Shown here in pieces: positions 44,196 through 53,331 of a DNA stretch of 64,000 nucleotides (within the stretch, counting starts at the first letter, position 1; every line of letters begins with the position of its first letter). Origin of the DNA: Methylotenera_A sp044228245 (GTDB taxonomy: Bacteria > Pseudomonadota > Gammaproteobacteria > Burkholderiales > Methylophilaceae); contig JBGAVG010000006.1 of NCBI GenBank assembly GCA_044228245.1, forward strand, positions 112,243 to 176,242, written 5' to 3'. Made by a program: the position numbers and the translations under genes. The notes under the pieces are model-generated. The model was given only the letters and a program-made list of their open reading frames with translations. It made no database searches and was not told the DNA's origin.

Positions 44196-44860
44196 TACAC
44201 TCCTGGAAAATCATCGGCAGCAAATTTGAAGCGCTCAATCTACGTGAGCGCTGGATGGTGGCCTGTGCATTACTAGTGGTGGTTTATGCCACCATCAACA
44301 TGCTATTGCTTGGCCCGGTGCTGGAACGCCAAAAAATACTCGCTAGGGAACTGGGGGCGGACCAATTGCAGATTCAAGGCTTAAATCAACAAATCAGCGA
44401 ATTTTCCAAACAAGCAATTAATGACCCTGATGCACAGAATAAACAGCGCATCGCCGAGCTGCAATCACATCTGCAACTGCTGGAAACCAGATTAAGCTAC
44501 CTGCAAACCACGCTGATCAGCCCGGACAAAATGCCGGAACTGCTGCGCAGCTTATTGAAAAAAAATAGCAACCTGAAATTAATCGAACTCAAAACGCTGC
44601 CGGTAAAAGGCCTGCTTGAAAGCTCGGCAGAAAACACCGAGCAAACCCCGAAACAGGATGCACCCGTATTCAAGCACGGCGTGGAAATCACCATCGAAGG
44701 GCGCTATCTGGATTTGCTTGAATATGTAACAGAATTGGAAAAAATGCCCTGGCACGTGTTATGGAGCAAAGCCGCCTTAAACGCAGAGCATTATCCTGAC
44801 AGCCAGTTAACGCTGACGGTATATACCTTAAGTCTGGATCAAACATGGTTGAGTATTTGA
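44192..44860 (+). CDS. mshJ: MshJ, PilO-like inner-membrane protein
   Basis: A 222-aa bitopic protein: LNLRERWMVACALLVVVYATINMLLL (membrane segment), a coiled coil, and a C-terminal ferredoxin-like fold (GVEITIEGRYLDLLEYVTELEKMPW), typical of MshJ. The start is a TTG overlapping the upstream stop (TTGA). Confidence 0.85.
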   Translation: MIHSWKIIGSKFEALNLRERWMVACALLVVVYATINMLLLGPVLERQKILARELGADQLQIQGLNQQISEFSKQAINDPDAQNKQRIAELQSHLQLLETRLSYLQTTLISPDKMPELLRSLLKKNSNLKLIELKTLPVKGLLESSAENTEQTPKQDAPVFKHGVEITIEGRYLDLLEYVTELEKMPWHVLWSKAALNAEHYPDSQLTLTVYTLSLDQTWLSI

Positions 44861-45315
44861 TGATGAAACTGACAAACCGACTTCTCCATCCGGCGCTGTT
44901 AAAAGGCTTGCTCATCGTTTTGGCCGGCATACATCCCGCGCAGGCCGATGCCTTAAAAGACCCGACACAGCCGCCTGCATCAATTTATAGCCATGCAGAA
45001 AATGGCGACCATTCCGAACAGGCTGCAGCGCCAGTGTTGCAATCGGTGCTGATAGGCCCGCAACGCCGTACCGCCATCATTAACGGCAAGGCAGTCATGC
45101 TAGGTAAAAAATATGAGCAGGCAACACTCATTCGGCTTGATGAACATGCAGCCGTATTGCGCAATCCGGACATGACGACACAAACTTTGTTGATGGATTA
45201 TGCCATTGAGAAAAAAACCTTGTCACCTGTTGCAGCCCCTGCTGCCGCAAAAGTTAAAACAAAGCGATCTTCTAAAATTGTAGTAAGCAAACCCATTGTT
45301 GTAAGCGAGAAATAA
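44860..45315 (+). CDS. mshK: MshK, PilP-like periplasmic protein
   Basis: A protein of about 150 aa with a signal peptide (LLIVLAGIHPAQA), LKDPTQPP, LQSVLIGPQRRTAIINGKAVMLGKKYEQATL and LRNPDMTT: the pattern of MshK/PilP/GspC-like secretin-linking domains. The ATG at 44860 overlaps the mshJ stop (TGATG); 44863 and 44845 are alternatives. The basic tail is rich in Lys. Confidence 0.82.
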   Translation: MMKLTNRLLHPALLKGLLIVLAGIHPAQADALKDPTQPPASIYSHAENGDHSEQAAAPVLQSVLIGPQRRTAIINGKAVMLGKKYEQATLIRLDEHAAVLRNPDMTTQTLLMDYAIEKKTLSPVAAPAAAKVKTKRSSKIVVSKPIVVSEK

Positions 45316-47054
45316 TGATGCAAAAATTACACTCCTTATCATTGATTATTCTTATGCTGTTGAGCGGATGCGCCACGCCGCCGCCGCAAAAGAACACGAC
45401 GCTCAATAAAATCAAGGACGAGCTGAAACATGCCGCTGAAGTTAAGGCGCCAGCCCCTACGCCAGATGCGATCAACAATGCACTTCTACCACCGTTAAAA
45501 ATTACTGCACCAAAAGCAACTGCAAAGCAGCTTGAACCGCGTTTTGATCTGGTGATCAACAACGCGCCTGCAAACCAGGTGCTCATGGGCATCGTCAGCG
45601 GCACTCGCTACAGCATGCTGGTACGCCAGGATGTGACCGGCACGATTTCAGTCAATTTGAAAGATGTGACGGTATTTGAAGCCCTGGATTCACTGCGCGA
45701 TCTTTATGGCTATGAATATAGAGTTGAAGGCACACGCATTTTTATCGAACCACAGGCGATGCAAACACGCGTATTTCAGGTGAATTATATTGTGGGCCAG
45801 CGCAAAGGTTCATCCGACACGCGCGTCACTTCCGGCTCGGTAAGCGGCGGCAGCAATGCAAATGGCCAGCAAATCCAGGGGGGAATCACCAACACTAATT
45901 CAAACAATCCCGGCAGCCGTACGCCACTGATAAGCACGAGTATCGAAACGACATCCAACAATGACTTCTGGAAAGATCTGGCAGACTCGCTCAATGGCAT
46001 TGTAAGCAATGAGAATGGCAGGCGCGTGATTGTTAACCCGCAATCAGGCGTCATCTTGGTACGCGCCATGCCGAATGAAGTGCGCAATGTGGAAGCGTTT
46101 TTACGTCTGATGCAGGTAAGCATCGAGCGCCAGGTGATTCTGGAAGCGAAAATTCTGAATGTACAACTCAATGACCAGTCTCAAAGCGGCGTCAACTGGT
46201 CGGTATTTGGGCGTAAAGGCTCCAACACGGGCATCGTTGGCAGCGTCAACGCCGACACCCAGCTTAGCAGCAGCGGCCATGGCACATTGAGCAGCGGCGA
46301 TTTAAGCGCCACTGCCGGTACTGTGTTATCAAATGCAGCTACCACTGCTATTGGCGGGCCATTATTTGCAGTAGCGTTACAAGGGGCTAATTTTGCCGCA
46401 TTGCTATCTTTCCTGGAAACACAAGGCGATGTACAGGTGTTATCCAGCCCGCGTATCGCCACCATTAATAATCAAAAAGCGGTGCTGAAAGTGGGTACGG
46501 ACGAGTTCTTTGTCACGGGGGTTTCATCCAGCACCACCGCTTCTACCGGTGCGACCACGACCATTCCGGAAGTCACGCTGCAGCCTTTCTTCTCAGGCAT
46601 TGCGCTGGATGTGACACCGCAAATCGACAAAGACGATAACATCATCTTGCACATCCACCCTTCTATCAGCCAGGTTTCTACGGTGAACAAGCAGGTGACT
46701 TTGGGTGGAGAGCTCGGTCAAATCAATCTGCCGCTGGCTTCCAGCAATGTCAGCGAAACCGACAGCATTGTGCGCACGCGTGACGGCCGGGTGATTGCGA
46801 TTGGCGGCCTGATGACCGAAAGCAATATCAGCAGCAAATCTAAAGTGCCTGGCCTGGGTGATGTAAAAGGCGTTGGTGCAGCATTTCGCCAGAATGGCTC
46901 AACCACAAGCAAGACAGAACTCGTGATTCTGCTTAAAGCCACCGTGGTACAAGGCCAGGACAGCTGGAGCAATGACGTTCTATCCAGCCAGCAGCGTATT
47001 GAAAACATGCAAAGACCAGAAACCGTTGCCGGCGCTGCCAATGAAAAGAGATAA
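45315..47054 (+). CDS. mshL: MSHA secretin MshL
   Basis: A 579-aa outer-membrane secretin with a lipoprotein signal (LSGC, Cys19), STN/N0-like domain (VLMGIVSGTRYSMLVRQDV), N1 domain (EVRNVEAFLRLMQVSIERQVILEAKILNVQLND) and secretin domain (VQVLSSPRIATINNQKAVLKVG...VIAIGGLM). The pilus passes through this ring. The glycine/asparagine-rich insert between N domains is normal. Confidence 0.93.
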   Translation: MMQKLHSLSLIILMLLSGCATPPPQKNTTLNKIKDELKHAAEVKAPAPTPDAINNALLPPLKITAPKATAKQLEPRFDLVINNAPANQVLMGIVSGTRYSMLVRQDVTGTISVNLKDVTVFEALDSLRDLYGYEYRVEGTRIFIEPQAMQTRVFQVNYIVGQRKGSSDTRVTSGSVSGGSNANGQQIQGGITNTNSNNPGSRTPLISTSIETTSNNDFWKDLADSLNGIVSNENGRRVIVNPQSGVILVRAMPNEVRNVEAFLRLMQVSIERQVILEAKILNVQLNDQSQSGVNWSVFGRKGSNTGIVGSVNADTQLSSSGHGTLSSGDLSATAGTVLSNAATTAIGGPLFAVALQGANFAALLSFLETQGDVQVLSSPRIATINNQKAVLKVGTDEFFVTGVSSSTTASTGATTTIPEVTLQPFFSGIALDVTPQIDKDDNIILHIHPSISQVSTVNKQVTLGGELGQINLPLASSNVSETDSIVRTRDGRVIAIGGLMTESNISSKSKVPGLGDVKGVGAAFRQNGSTTSKTELVILLKATVVQGQDSWSNDVLSSQQRIENMQRPETVAGAANEKR

Positions 47055-47957
47055 ATGATGTACCTGAATCATTTCGGCTTAAAAGAACTTCCTTTCAGCA
47101 TCACGCCTGATACCAGTTTCTATTTTGCCTCGCGCAGCTATCAGGAAGGTCTGAATACACTGTTATTTGCCATTCTTTCCGGTGAAGGGTTCATCAAAAT
47201 CACAGGCGAAGTGGGAACAGGTAAAACCCTGTTATGCCGCAAACTCATGTCCAGCCTGGACGCCAGCTTTAAAGTGGCCTACGTACCCAACCCATATTTA
47301 GAGCCGCAATCCTTGCTCATGGTGCTGGCTCAGGAGCTAGGCATCGCATTACCAGGCGAGGTCACACAGCATGCACTTTTGAATGCACTCACGCATGGAT
47401 TGCTGGATTTTGCCCGGGAAGGCATCAAGGTGGTGGTATGTCTGGATGAAGTACAGGCCATGCCGATTGAAACGCTAGAAGCATTACGCCTGTTAAGCAA
47501 CCTGGAAACGGAAAAGCGCAAACTGCTGCAGGTGGTGATTTTTGGGCAACCAGAACTTGAAGATAAACTGAACCACGCCTCGATTCGGCAACTAAAACAA
47601 CGCATTACGTTTGAATATCAGCTTGGCCGCTTAAGCAGTGACGAAATGCGTTATTACCTGAATCATCGCCTGGTCATCGCCGGCTATCAAGGCAGCCGCA
47701 TATTCAGCAATCTGGCTTTAACCCTCATGTACTTAAAATCCCAAGGGGTTCCGCGCCTTGTCAATATACTGGCGCATAAGGCACTGCTCGCCACCTACGG
47801 CAAAGGCAAACACCAGGTCGGGTTTAGCGAGGTATTGGCAGCCGTTTCAGATACCAAATCCATTGAATCCATATGGAGAAAAGTGCATCTGCATGGCTTT
47901 TCTTTAGCCGTATTGCTGAGTATGTTCGGCAGCGCCTTGCTGGTTTACCCACAGTAA
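47055..47957 (+). CDS. mshM: MshM, ExeA-type AAA ATPase
   Basis: A 300-aa AAA protein: LPFSITPDTSFYFASRSYQEGLNTL, Walker A GEVGTGKT, Walker B VVVCLDEVQAM, sensor-type VIFGQPELEDKL, and a C-terminal membrane segment (SLAVLLSMFGSALLVYP). It belongs to the ExeA/GspA group that assists secretin assembly. Confidence 0.9.
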   Translation: MMYLNHFGLKELPFSITPDTSFYFASRSYQEGLNTLLFAILSGEGFIKITGEVGTGKTLLCRKLMSSLDASFKVAYVPNPYLEPQSLLMVLAQELGIALPGEVTQHALLNALTHGLLDFAREGIKVVVCLDEVQAMPIETLEALRLLSNLETEKRKLLQVVIFGQPELEDKLNHASIRQLKQRITFEYQLGRLSSDEMRYYLNHRLVIAGYQGSRIFSNLALTLMYLKSQGVPRLVNILAHKALLATYGKGKHQVGFSEVLAAVSDTKSIESIWRKVHLHGFSLAVLLSMFGSALLVYPQ

Positions 47958-47983
47958 CTTTAATTAAAAGGATTGATATTAAA

Positions 47984-49204
47984 ATGAGTTTAATCAACCA
48001 AATGTTAAAGGATCTGGAACAGCGTGGCGCCAGAGTTGCCAACGCGGAGATGACTGTTACCCCCAAACTAAGCACGGTAGCTGCAGCACAACCTGGTCAA
48101 ATGCCCTCGGTAAACCTCAGGCTGCCGCTCATAAAGGCAGGCGGCATCATGGTCTTGCTGGCTGGCGGCGCCTATTTGTGGATGCAAAGCACGCTGGCGC
48201 AATCGCATAGCAGCAATATGGATAAAGTGATCACTGCCAATATAAAACCCAAACCCATTACCCGGGCGGTATCTTTAACCACGCTTGAACCAGCCAATAC
48301 CCCCTCGGCACCCACTATTGAAACTATAGCTGAGCAAGCGGCCACATTTGAATCGCACCCGCTGTTCGAAACCAGGCTTAAATACAATCCGCCGGTTACA
48401 GAGGCCGTCAATGCAAAAGCACCGAAAGAAAAGGTTATCGCGAATCTGGTACCTGAAGCTGCTACCGTGAAGCCGTTATTGTCCAAACCGCCATTAGAAT
48501 CACCGGCCTCTGATAGCGCTGAAAAATTGCTTGCCCCTGAGCCGATCGTAAAACCCCTGACCAAGCAAAATACGGACAATGGAACCGTTGGCAAACAAAT
48601 CAGGCCAGATCAAAAATCGGAAAATTACTATCGCCAGGCACTTTCATACCTGCAGCAAGGCAGGGTTTCTGAAGCACAGGCCAGTCTGACCCTGGCGCTT
48701 GAAACTAACCCGACCAATCAGGAAGCCCGGCAAACACTCGCAGGCTTGTTGCTGGATAATAAACGCTATGACGATGCCAGAGCAGCGCTTGCTGCCGGCT
48801 TGGCTATTACACCGGAACAAAATGATTTTCGCATGACGCTGGCACGTTTACAGATAGAGGCCGGTGATTCTGCGGGAGCCTTAAGCACCCTGGAACAAGG
48901 TTTATCCTATGCGAAGAACAACGCCGATTATCAAAGTTTTTTAGCCACCCTGCTGCAACGTGCCAACCGGCACGAAGAGGCAATCAGCCACTATACAACA
49001 GCACTCTCTCTCAACCCATCTGCTTCTACCAGCACCACAACCAGTGCGCTGATCGGCCTGGGCATTTCATTACAGGCAATCGGCAAGCTGGAAAAATCGC
49101 AAGAGGCTTTTGCACACGTCAAATCCAGCGCAACACTCAGTCCAGAACTATCACAATTTGTAGAGCAACGGATAAAACAGATTAATCAACGCTTACAGAA
49201 CTAA
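47984..49204 (+). CDS. mshN: MshN, TPR membrane protein
   Basis: A 406-aa protein with the typical MSLINQMLKDLEQRG start, one membrane segment (GGIMVLLAGGAYLWMQ), a Pro/Ala-rich linker and tetratricopeptide repeats toward the C-terminus (NYYRQALSYLQQGRVSEAQASLTLAL, then EARQTLAGLLLD). It is the last gene of the MSHA locus and starts 26 nt after mshM. Longer upstream frames read through mshM and are not used. Confidence 0.88.
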   Translation: MSLINQMLKDLEQRGARVANAEMTVTPKLSTVAAAQPGQMPSVNLRLPLIKAGGIMVLLAGGAYLWMQSTLAQSHSSNMDKVITANIKPKPITRAVSLTTLEPANTPSAPTIETIAEQAATFESHPLFETRLKYNPPVTEAVNAKAPKEKVIANLVPEAATVKPLLSKPPLESPASDSAEKLLAPEPIVKPLTKQNTDNGTVGKQIRPDQKSENYYRQALSYLQQGRVSEAQASLTLALETNPTNQEARQTLAGLLLDNKRYDDARAALAAGLAITPEQNDFRMTLARLQIEAGDSAGALSTLEQGLSYAKNNADYQSFLATLLQRANRHEEAISHYTTALSLNPSASTSTTTSALIGLGISLQAIGKLEKSQEAFAHVKSSATLSPELSQFVEQRIKQINQRLQN

Positions 49205-49237
49205 TAGCGGCCATACCTCTGCATACCGCATAGAATT

Positions 49238-49313
49238 TGGTAGGGCGTGCGAGGATCGAACTCGCGACAAACGGATTAAGAGTCCGCTGCTCTACCAGCT
49301 GAGCTAACACCCC
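49238..49313 (-). tRNA. tRNA-Lys (anticodon CTT)
   Basis: A complete 76-nt cloverleaf: acceptor 7-bp stem with G1-U72, D arm GCTC-loop-GAGC, anticodon stem GCGGA/TCCGT, loop CTCTTAA (anticodon CTT), T arm GCGAG-TTCGATC-CTCGC, and an encoded CCA. It reads AAG. Confidence 0.95.
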
Positions 49314-49470
49314 AATTGAGTCTAAAAATTCGCCGCCTGGTTTAAGCAAGCCAATTACATTGCGAATTTTATTTTACAGAACATTATAGCAAAAACAAAT
49401 ACGAAGCTAGCTGTGCTGCTTGTCTTGTCAATGTTTCGCTGCGTATAATCGGTGCTAAAGGGGAACCAGA

Positions 49471-50586
49471 ATGGTCGCAGCCAGTTTTCGTGTTACTCAG
49501 GATGACCAAGGCCGACGCCATGTCCAGCTTTTTGGTCAGTGGTCATTACGGGCGCCGTCTAATGATTTTGCTAAACTTAAGAAATCATTAGAGCCATTTT
49601 TTTCAGACGCTTCGGCTACATGGAATCTGAACGACATAGAGCAACTAGATGCCGCTGGCGCCTCTGTTCTTTTATCCGGATGGGGCAACAAACTGAATGC
49701 CAACATCGCTTTCACACCTGAACAGGCAAAGCTTTTTAATACACTTATCGGTTTAACAAGGCCGCCTAGTAAAAAAATTCAGCGCGACTGGCTCTCGCCG
49801 CTTAGTGCTTTGGGTAAAGGCGTACTCCACCTGGCGCACCATTTCACCGAGTTTATTCATTTGCTCATTTTGCTTTTAATCGAAATTGCCTACCTGATTC
49901 GCCGCCCACAAGATTTTCCCTGGCGCGAATTCAGTGCTAACGTATACAAGAGTGGCGTGAATGCTTTGCCGGTGACGGCACTGCTTGGTTTTATGATTGG
50001 TGTTGTCATGGGCTATTTAATGTCGAAGCAGCTGCATACGTTTGGTGCCGACATTTATATTGTCAACATTTTGGGGCTTAGTATTATTCGCGAACTCGGG
50101 CCGGTGCTAATGGCGGTGCTGGTTGCAGGCCGATCAGGCTCTGCGATGACAGCGCAAATCGGCGTGATGCGGGTAACCGATGAGATTGATGCGCTGACCA
50201 CAATGGGGATTTCGCGTATTTTACGAGTGGTTCTACCCAAAGTGCTGGGGCTGACTTTTGTCGCGCCTCTGCTGGTGTTATGGACATCAAGCTGGACGCT
50301 CACCGGCGGCGCTTTTGCATCGAATTTAGAGCTTGGCATCAGTTTTCGCTTCTTCTTTGACTATCTACCGCTGGTTGTTCAGCCTGTCAACTTCACGCTC
50401 AGCCTGATCAAGGGCCTGATGTTCGGTTTCGTTGTTGCACTGGTCGCCTGCCATTTTGGCTTGCGTATCAAGCCAAATACCGAGAGCCTGAGCAACAGTA
50501 CAACAAGCTCGGTGGTAACAGCAATATCTGGCGTGATTCTGGTTAATGCATGGTTTGCAATTTTAACGCGTGGTATCGGCGTATGA
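49471..50586 (+). CDS. mlaE: ABC transporter permease with N-terminal STAS domain (MlaE family)
   Basis: A 371-aa protein. Residues about 10-100 form a STAS-like domain (the MlaB role fused in), then an MlaE permease with GVNALPVTALLGFMIGVVMGY, IIRELGPVLMAVLVAGRSGSAMTAQIGVMRVTDEIDAL. It should move phospholipid across the inner membrane as part of an MCE system. It is the first of a four-gene operon with overlapping ends. Confidence 0.9.
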   Translation: MVAASFRVTQDDQGRRHVQLFGQWSLRAPSNDFAKLKKSLEPFFSDASATWNLNDIEQLDAAGASVLLSGWGNKLNANIAFTPEQAKLFNTLIGLTRPPSKKIQRDWLSPLSALGKGVLHLAHHFTEFIHLLILLLIEIAYLIRRPQDFPWREFSANVYKSGVNALPVTALLGFMIGVVMGYLMSKQLHTFGADIYIVNILGLSIIRELGPVLMAVLVAGRSGSAMTAQIGVMRVTDEIDALTTMGISRILRVVLPKVLGLTFVAPLLVLWTSSWTLTGGAFASNLELGISFRFFFDYLPLVVQPVNFTLSLIKGLMFGFVVALVACHFGLRIKPNTESLSNSTTSSVVTAISGVILVNAWFAILTRGIGV

Positions 50587-51386
50587 GTGAGGGCCCCATT
50601 CAAAACACCCCACGGGAAAATATTCCAGATCAGGATGTTATCTGTGATATACAAAATGTTTGCACGGAATTTGACGACAATATTGTTCACCATAATCTAA
50701 ACTTAAAGGTTAAGCGCGGCGATATCCTTGCGCTGGTGGGTCGGTCAGGTTGCGGCAAAACTACATTATTGCGTCATATCATAGGGTTGACCAAGCCACA
50801 GAGCGGCAAGGTGCTATTGTTTGGAGAAAACATGCATGCCATGGAGCGTGTAGCACAGCGGCGCCTGATGAACCGTTTTGGCGTATTATTTCAGCAGGGT
50901 GCTTTATTTTCAGCGCTTTCCGTATTTGAAAATATCGCCTTCCCGTTACGTGAATTAAAGCAGTTTGATGAATCCGTAATCTACCAATTGGTGATGCACA
51001 AACTAGCACTGGTTGAGCTTGAGCCACGTAATGCAGACCTGCTGCCTGCTGAGATTTCAGGCGGCATGGTAAAGCGCGTCGGATTAGCACGGGCGCTTGC
51101 ACTGGAGCCCGAGCTGTTGGTGCTGGATGAACCCACCGCAGGGCTGGATCCCGACCGCAGTCATAATTTTATTGATCTGGTTAAACAGCTCAAAAAATCC
51201 CTGGGATTAACTGTACTTTTTGTCACCCATGATATGGATACCCTGGCGTCGCTGGCCGAACGCGTGGCTGTATTGGAGGAGAAGCATATCATTGCTGATT
51301 GTTCATTACAGGAGCTGGCTAGAATTGATCACCCGTTTGTCATCAATTTCTTCCAAAGTATCCGTAGCAGACTTGAGAGATTATAA
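50583..51386 (+). CDS. mlaF: ABC transporter ATP-binding protein (MlaF type)
   Basis: A 267-aa ATPase: Walker A GRSGCGKT, signature EISGGMVKRVGLARAL, Walker B LLVLDEPTAGLDPD, and the H-loop VTHDMD. It starts at an ATG overlapping the permease stop (ATGA). The ISGGMVKRV form (rather than LSGGQ) is usual in MlaF. Confidence 0.93.
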   Translation: MSEGPIQNTPRENIPDQDVICDIQNVCTEFDDNIVHHNLNLKVKRGDILALVGRSGCGKTTLLRHIIGLTKPQSGKVLLFGENMHAMERVAQRRLMNRFGVLFQQGALFSALSVFENIAFPLRELKQFDESVIYQLVMHKLALVELEPRNADLLPAEISGGMVKRVGLARALALEPELLVLDEPTAGLDPDRSHNFIDLVKQLKKSLGLTVLFVTHDMDTLASLAERVAVLEEKHIIADCSLQELARIDHPFVINFFQSIRSRLERL

Positions 51387-51392
51387 TAAACC

Positions 51393-52343
51393 ATGGAAAG
51401 CCGAGCTTATGCAATCGCAGTTGGTATCTTCTCCCTAGTGCTGGGGATAGGCATGGTATTTGCCTATTGGTGGATCAGTGGTTCACAGCAGGCGCGTTCA
51501 GAGTACATCATAGCTTCTCATCTGCCTGTCGCTGGATTAAGCTCGGAAGGCACCGTTAAATTTCGTGGAGTTGATGTCGGCAAAGTAACAGAAATTTCAC
51601 TAGACCCATCTTCGCAAACCACCATCTTGATTAAGATTGCGGTCGCGGAAAGCTTAAAGCTCAGTACCCAAGCTTATGCTGAACTTCGTCGGCAAGGGAT
51701 CACCGGGCTTGCTTATATAGATCTAAATGATGAAAGCAAAAATGCGCCTGCCCTGCCCGCTGGCGGCACTATTCCGCTCCGACCAACCCTTGTGGATGAT
51801 TTAATATCCAAAGGCCCGGAACTCTTGGCACAACTTGAAGTGCTTTTGAAAAACAGCAGCCAGTTCACTGCATCGGCCAACCGGGTTTTGACAAGCGTTG
51901 ATGTTCAGAGATTGAATAATACCATTGCAAATTTAGAAAAAGCCTCTGAGAAAGCTTTGCCAGCAATCAATTCAGCAGCCATTATGTTCAACAATGCGAA
52001 TAAAATGGTGTCCGAGAAAAATCAAGCACAACTCGCACAAACATTAGAAAGCGCGCAACAGACTTTTGATGCTACAAGACCGCTTATCAACGAACTTAGC
52101 CTGACCACTAAAAAATTCCACAACACAGCCAATCAGATCGAAACCAGCACCAATCAGCTCACTAATACTCTTGATAATGAAACCTTACCGCAGCTGCACA
52201 CACTGACTCAAAACATGAATCGAAGCGCCATCCATTTCAACCAACTCATTGATGTTCTGGAAGATAATCCGCAAAGCATCATTTTTGGAAAGCCGAATCC
52301 ACCGCCAGGGCCAGGGGAGGCTGGATTTACCATCAAGCCATGA
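51393..52343 (+). CDS. mlaD: MCE-domain lipid-binding protein (MlaD type)
   Basis: A 316-aa protein with one N-terminal membrane segment (VGIFSLVLGIGMVFAYWWISG) and an MCE domain (GLSSEGTVKFRGVDVGKVTEISLDP; RRQGITGLAYIDL), then long helices. It should form a hexameric ring in the periplasm. It is longer than E. coli MlaD (183 aa), closer to PqiB/Mce-type tails. Confidence 0.9.
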   Translation: MESRAYAIAVGIFSLVLGIGMVFAYWWISGSQQARSEYIIASHLPVAGLSSEGTVKFRGVDVGKVTEISLDPSSQTTILIKIAVAESLKLSTQAYAELRRQGITGLAYIDLNDESKNAPALPAGGTIPLRPTLVDDLISKGPELLAQLEVLLKNSSQFTASANRVLTSVDVQRLNNTIANLEKASEKALPAINSAAIMFNNANKMVSEKNQAQLAQTLESAQQTFDATRPLINELSLTTKKFHNTANQIETSTNQLTNTLDNETLPQLHTLTQNMNRSAIHFNQLIDVLEDNPQSIIFGKPNPPPGPGEAGFTIKP

Positions 52344-52951
52344 GGACCAGAATGCGCCATTTCATTTTATTGTTAGCCAGCGGTCTGCTTGCAAGCAGTC
52401 TAGCCGCTTGCGTCGGCATTAACAAAGCTAGACAAAATACAAGTATTTACGATTTTGGCTTGTCTGTTTCCAGCGAAAGCAATCAACAAATTGCTTCAAA
52501 AATATTATTCGAACAGCCGGTTGCAGCAGAATCTCTCAACCATAGTAAAATCCGTTACCGCCTGAATTATCAAGACCCTCTACGCATATTTTTCTACGCA
52601 GAAAGCCGTTGGGCAGCCACGCCTTCAGAGCTGCTTTCGAGCAAGCTGAGCAAGATGGTAAATTTAACAAAAAACCCTATGAACTGCAGCTTGGAGCTAA
52701 AAATAGAAGCTTTTGACCATGTGTTTCAGACCGCAACTGCCAGTGAAGGCGTCGTACAGTTGAGCGCATTACTAGTTGAGAAAAAATCCAGGAAAGTTAT
52801 CTCCAGCCAACTTATAACGGAAAGCTCCGCCTCGGCCTCCCCTAATGCACAAGGCGGGACAGCCGCGCTGCATCAGGCGAGCGAAAATGCTCTGAAAAAA
52901 GTAATACAATGGGGAAATATGGTTGCGGATAACAGCGCACTTTGCCAATAA
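52340..52951 (+). CDS. ABC-type transport auxiliary lipoprotein (PqiC-like)
   Basis: A 203-aa outer-membrane lipoprotein with lipobox LAAC and the ABC_trans_aux/DUF330 domain (VYDFG-type start, then LDPLRIFFYAESRWAATPSELLSSKLS-like stretch). PqiC/YmbA proteins anchor MCE systems to the outer membrane. It overlaps mlaD by 4 nt. This MlaEFD plus PqiC-like operon is common in betaproteobacteria in place of the mlaFEDCB order. Confidence 0.85.
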   Translation: MRTRMRHFILLLASGLLASSLAACVGINKARQNTSIYDFGLSVSSESNQQIASKILFEQPVAAESLNHSKIRYRLNYQDPLRIFFYAESRWAATPSELLSSKLSKMVNLTKNPMNCSLELKIEAFDHVFQTATASEGVVQLSALLVEKKSRKVISSQLITESSASASPNAQGGTAALHQASENALKKVIQWGNMVADNSALCQ

Positions 52952-52967
52952 GCATCAGAAAAAGAAA

Positions 52968-52991
52968 AAGGCTCACATCGCTGTGAGCCTT
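52968..52991 (+). terminator. Terminator of the mla operon
   Basis: AAGGCTCACA/TGTGAGCCTT stem with a TCGC loop, followed by an AT-rich stretch; bidirectional in form. Confidence 0.75.
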
Positions 52992-52999
52992 ATATATCT

Positions 53000-53047
53000 T
53001 GGTAGGGTGTGCGGGGATCGAACCCACGACAAACGGATTAAAAGTCC
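53000..53047 (-). pseudogene. 3' fragment of tRNA-Lys (TTT)
   Basis: The minus strand holds GGA-CTTTTAA-TCC (anticodon stem-loop, anticodon TTT), the T arm and the acceptor 3' strand with CCA, but the D arm and 5' acceptor strand are missing and replaced by unrelated sequence. The fragment starts at the anticodon stem, the usual crossover side for integrases that use tRNA genes, so it looks like an old attachment site. Confidence 0.85.
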
Positions 53048-53331
53048 ATATCAGATATCCAGCAGTGAATTGGCTTACAAGGCCATTTTAGTTCCTCACA
53101 ATCTCACTCTTATAGCATTTTACACCCAGTAAGCACGTGGCTTTTTCTATTTTTGCGGAACAAAAAATTGGAGGCGCGAGCCGTACTCATATATATAACT
53201 GAATCAACATATTAAAAACACAATACCTTTTTAAATACTTTTATTACCCGAACTACCTTAAAAAATATTTATCAAAAAGTACGTTATTTTTGCAAACTAA
53301 GCCATTTTATTTCACTATTTTTAAACGCGCG
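53048..53331. other. AT-rich non-coding stretch next to the tRNA fragment
   Basis: No convincing gene on either strand. Composition is more AT-rich than the flanks. It lies between an apparent attachment-site fragment and an IS21 remnant, so it is probably decayed foreign or junction DNA. Confidence 0.5.

Noticed and set aside
52923..53132. Plus-strand frame over the tRNA fragment (RVCGDRTHDKR...)
   Set aside because: It is an antisense translation of a tRNA, a common false gene.
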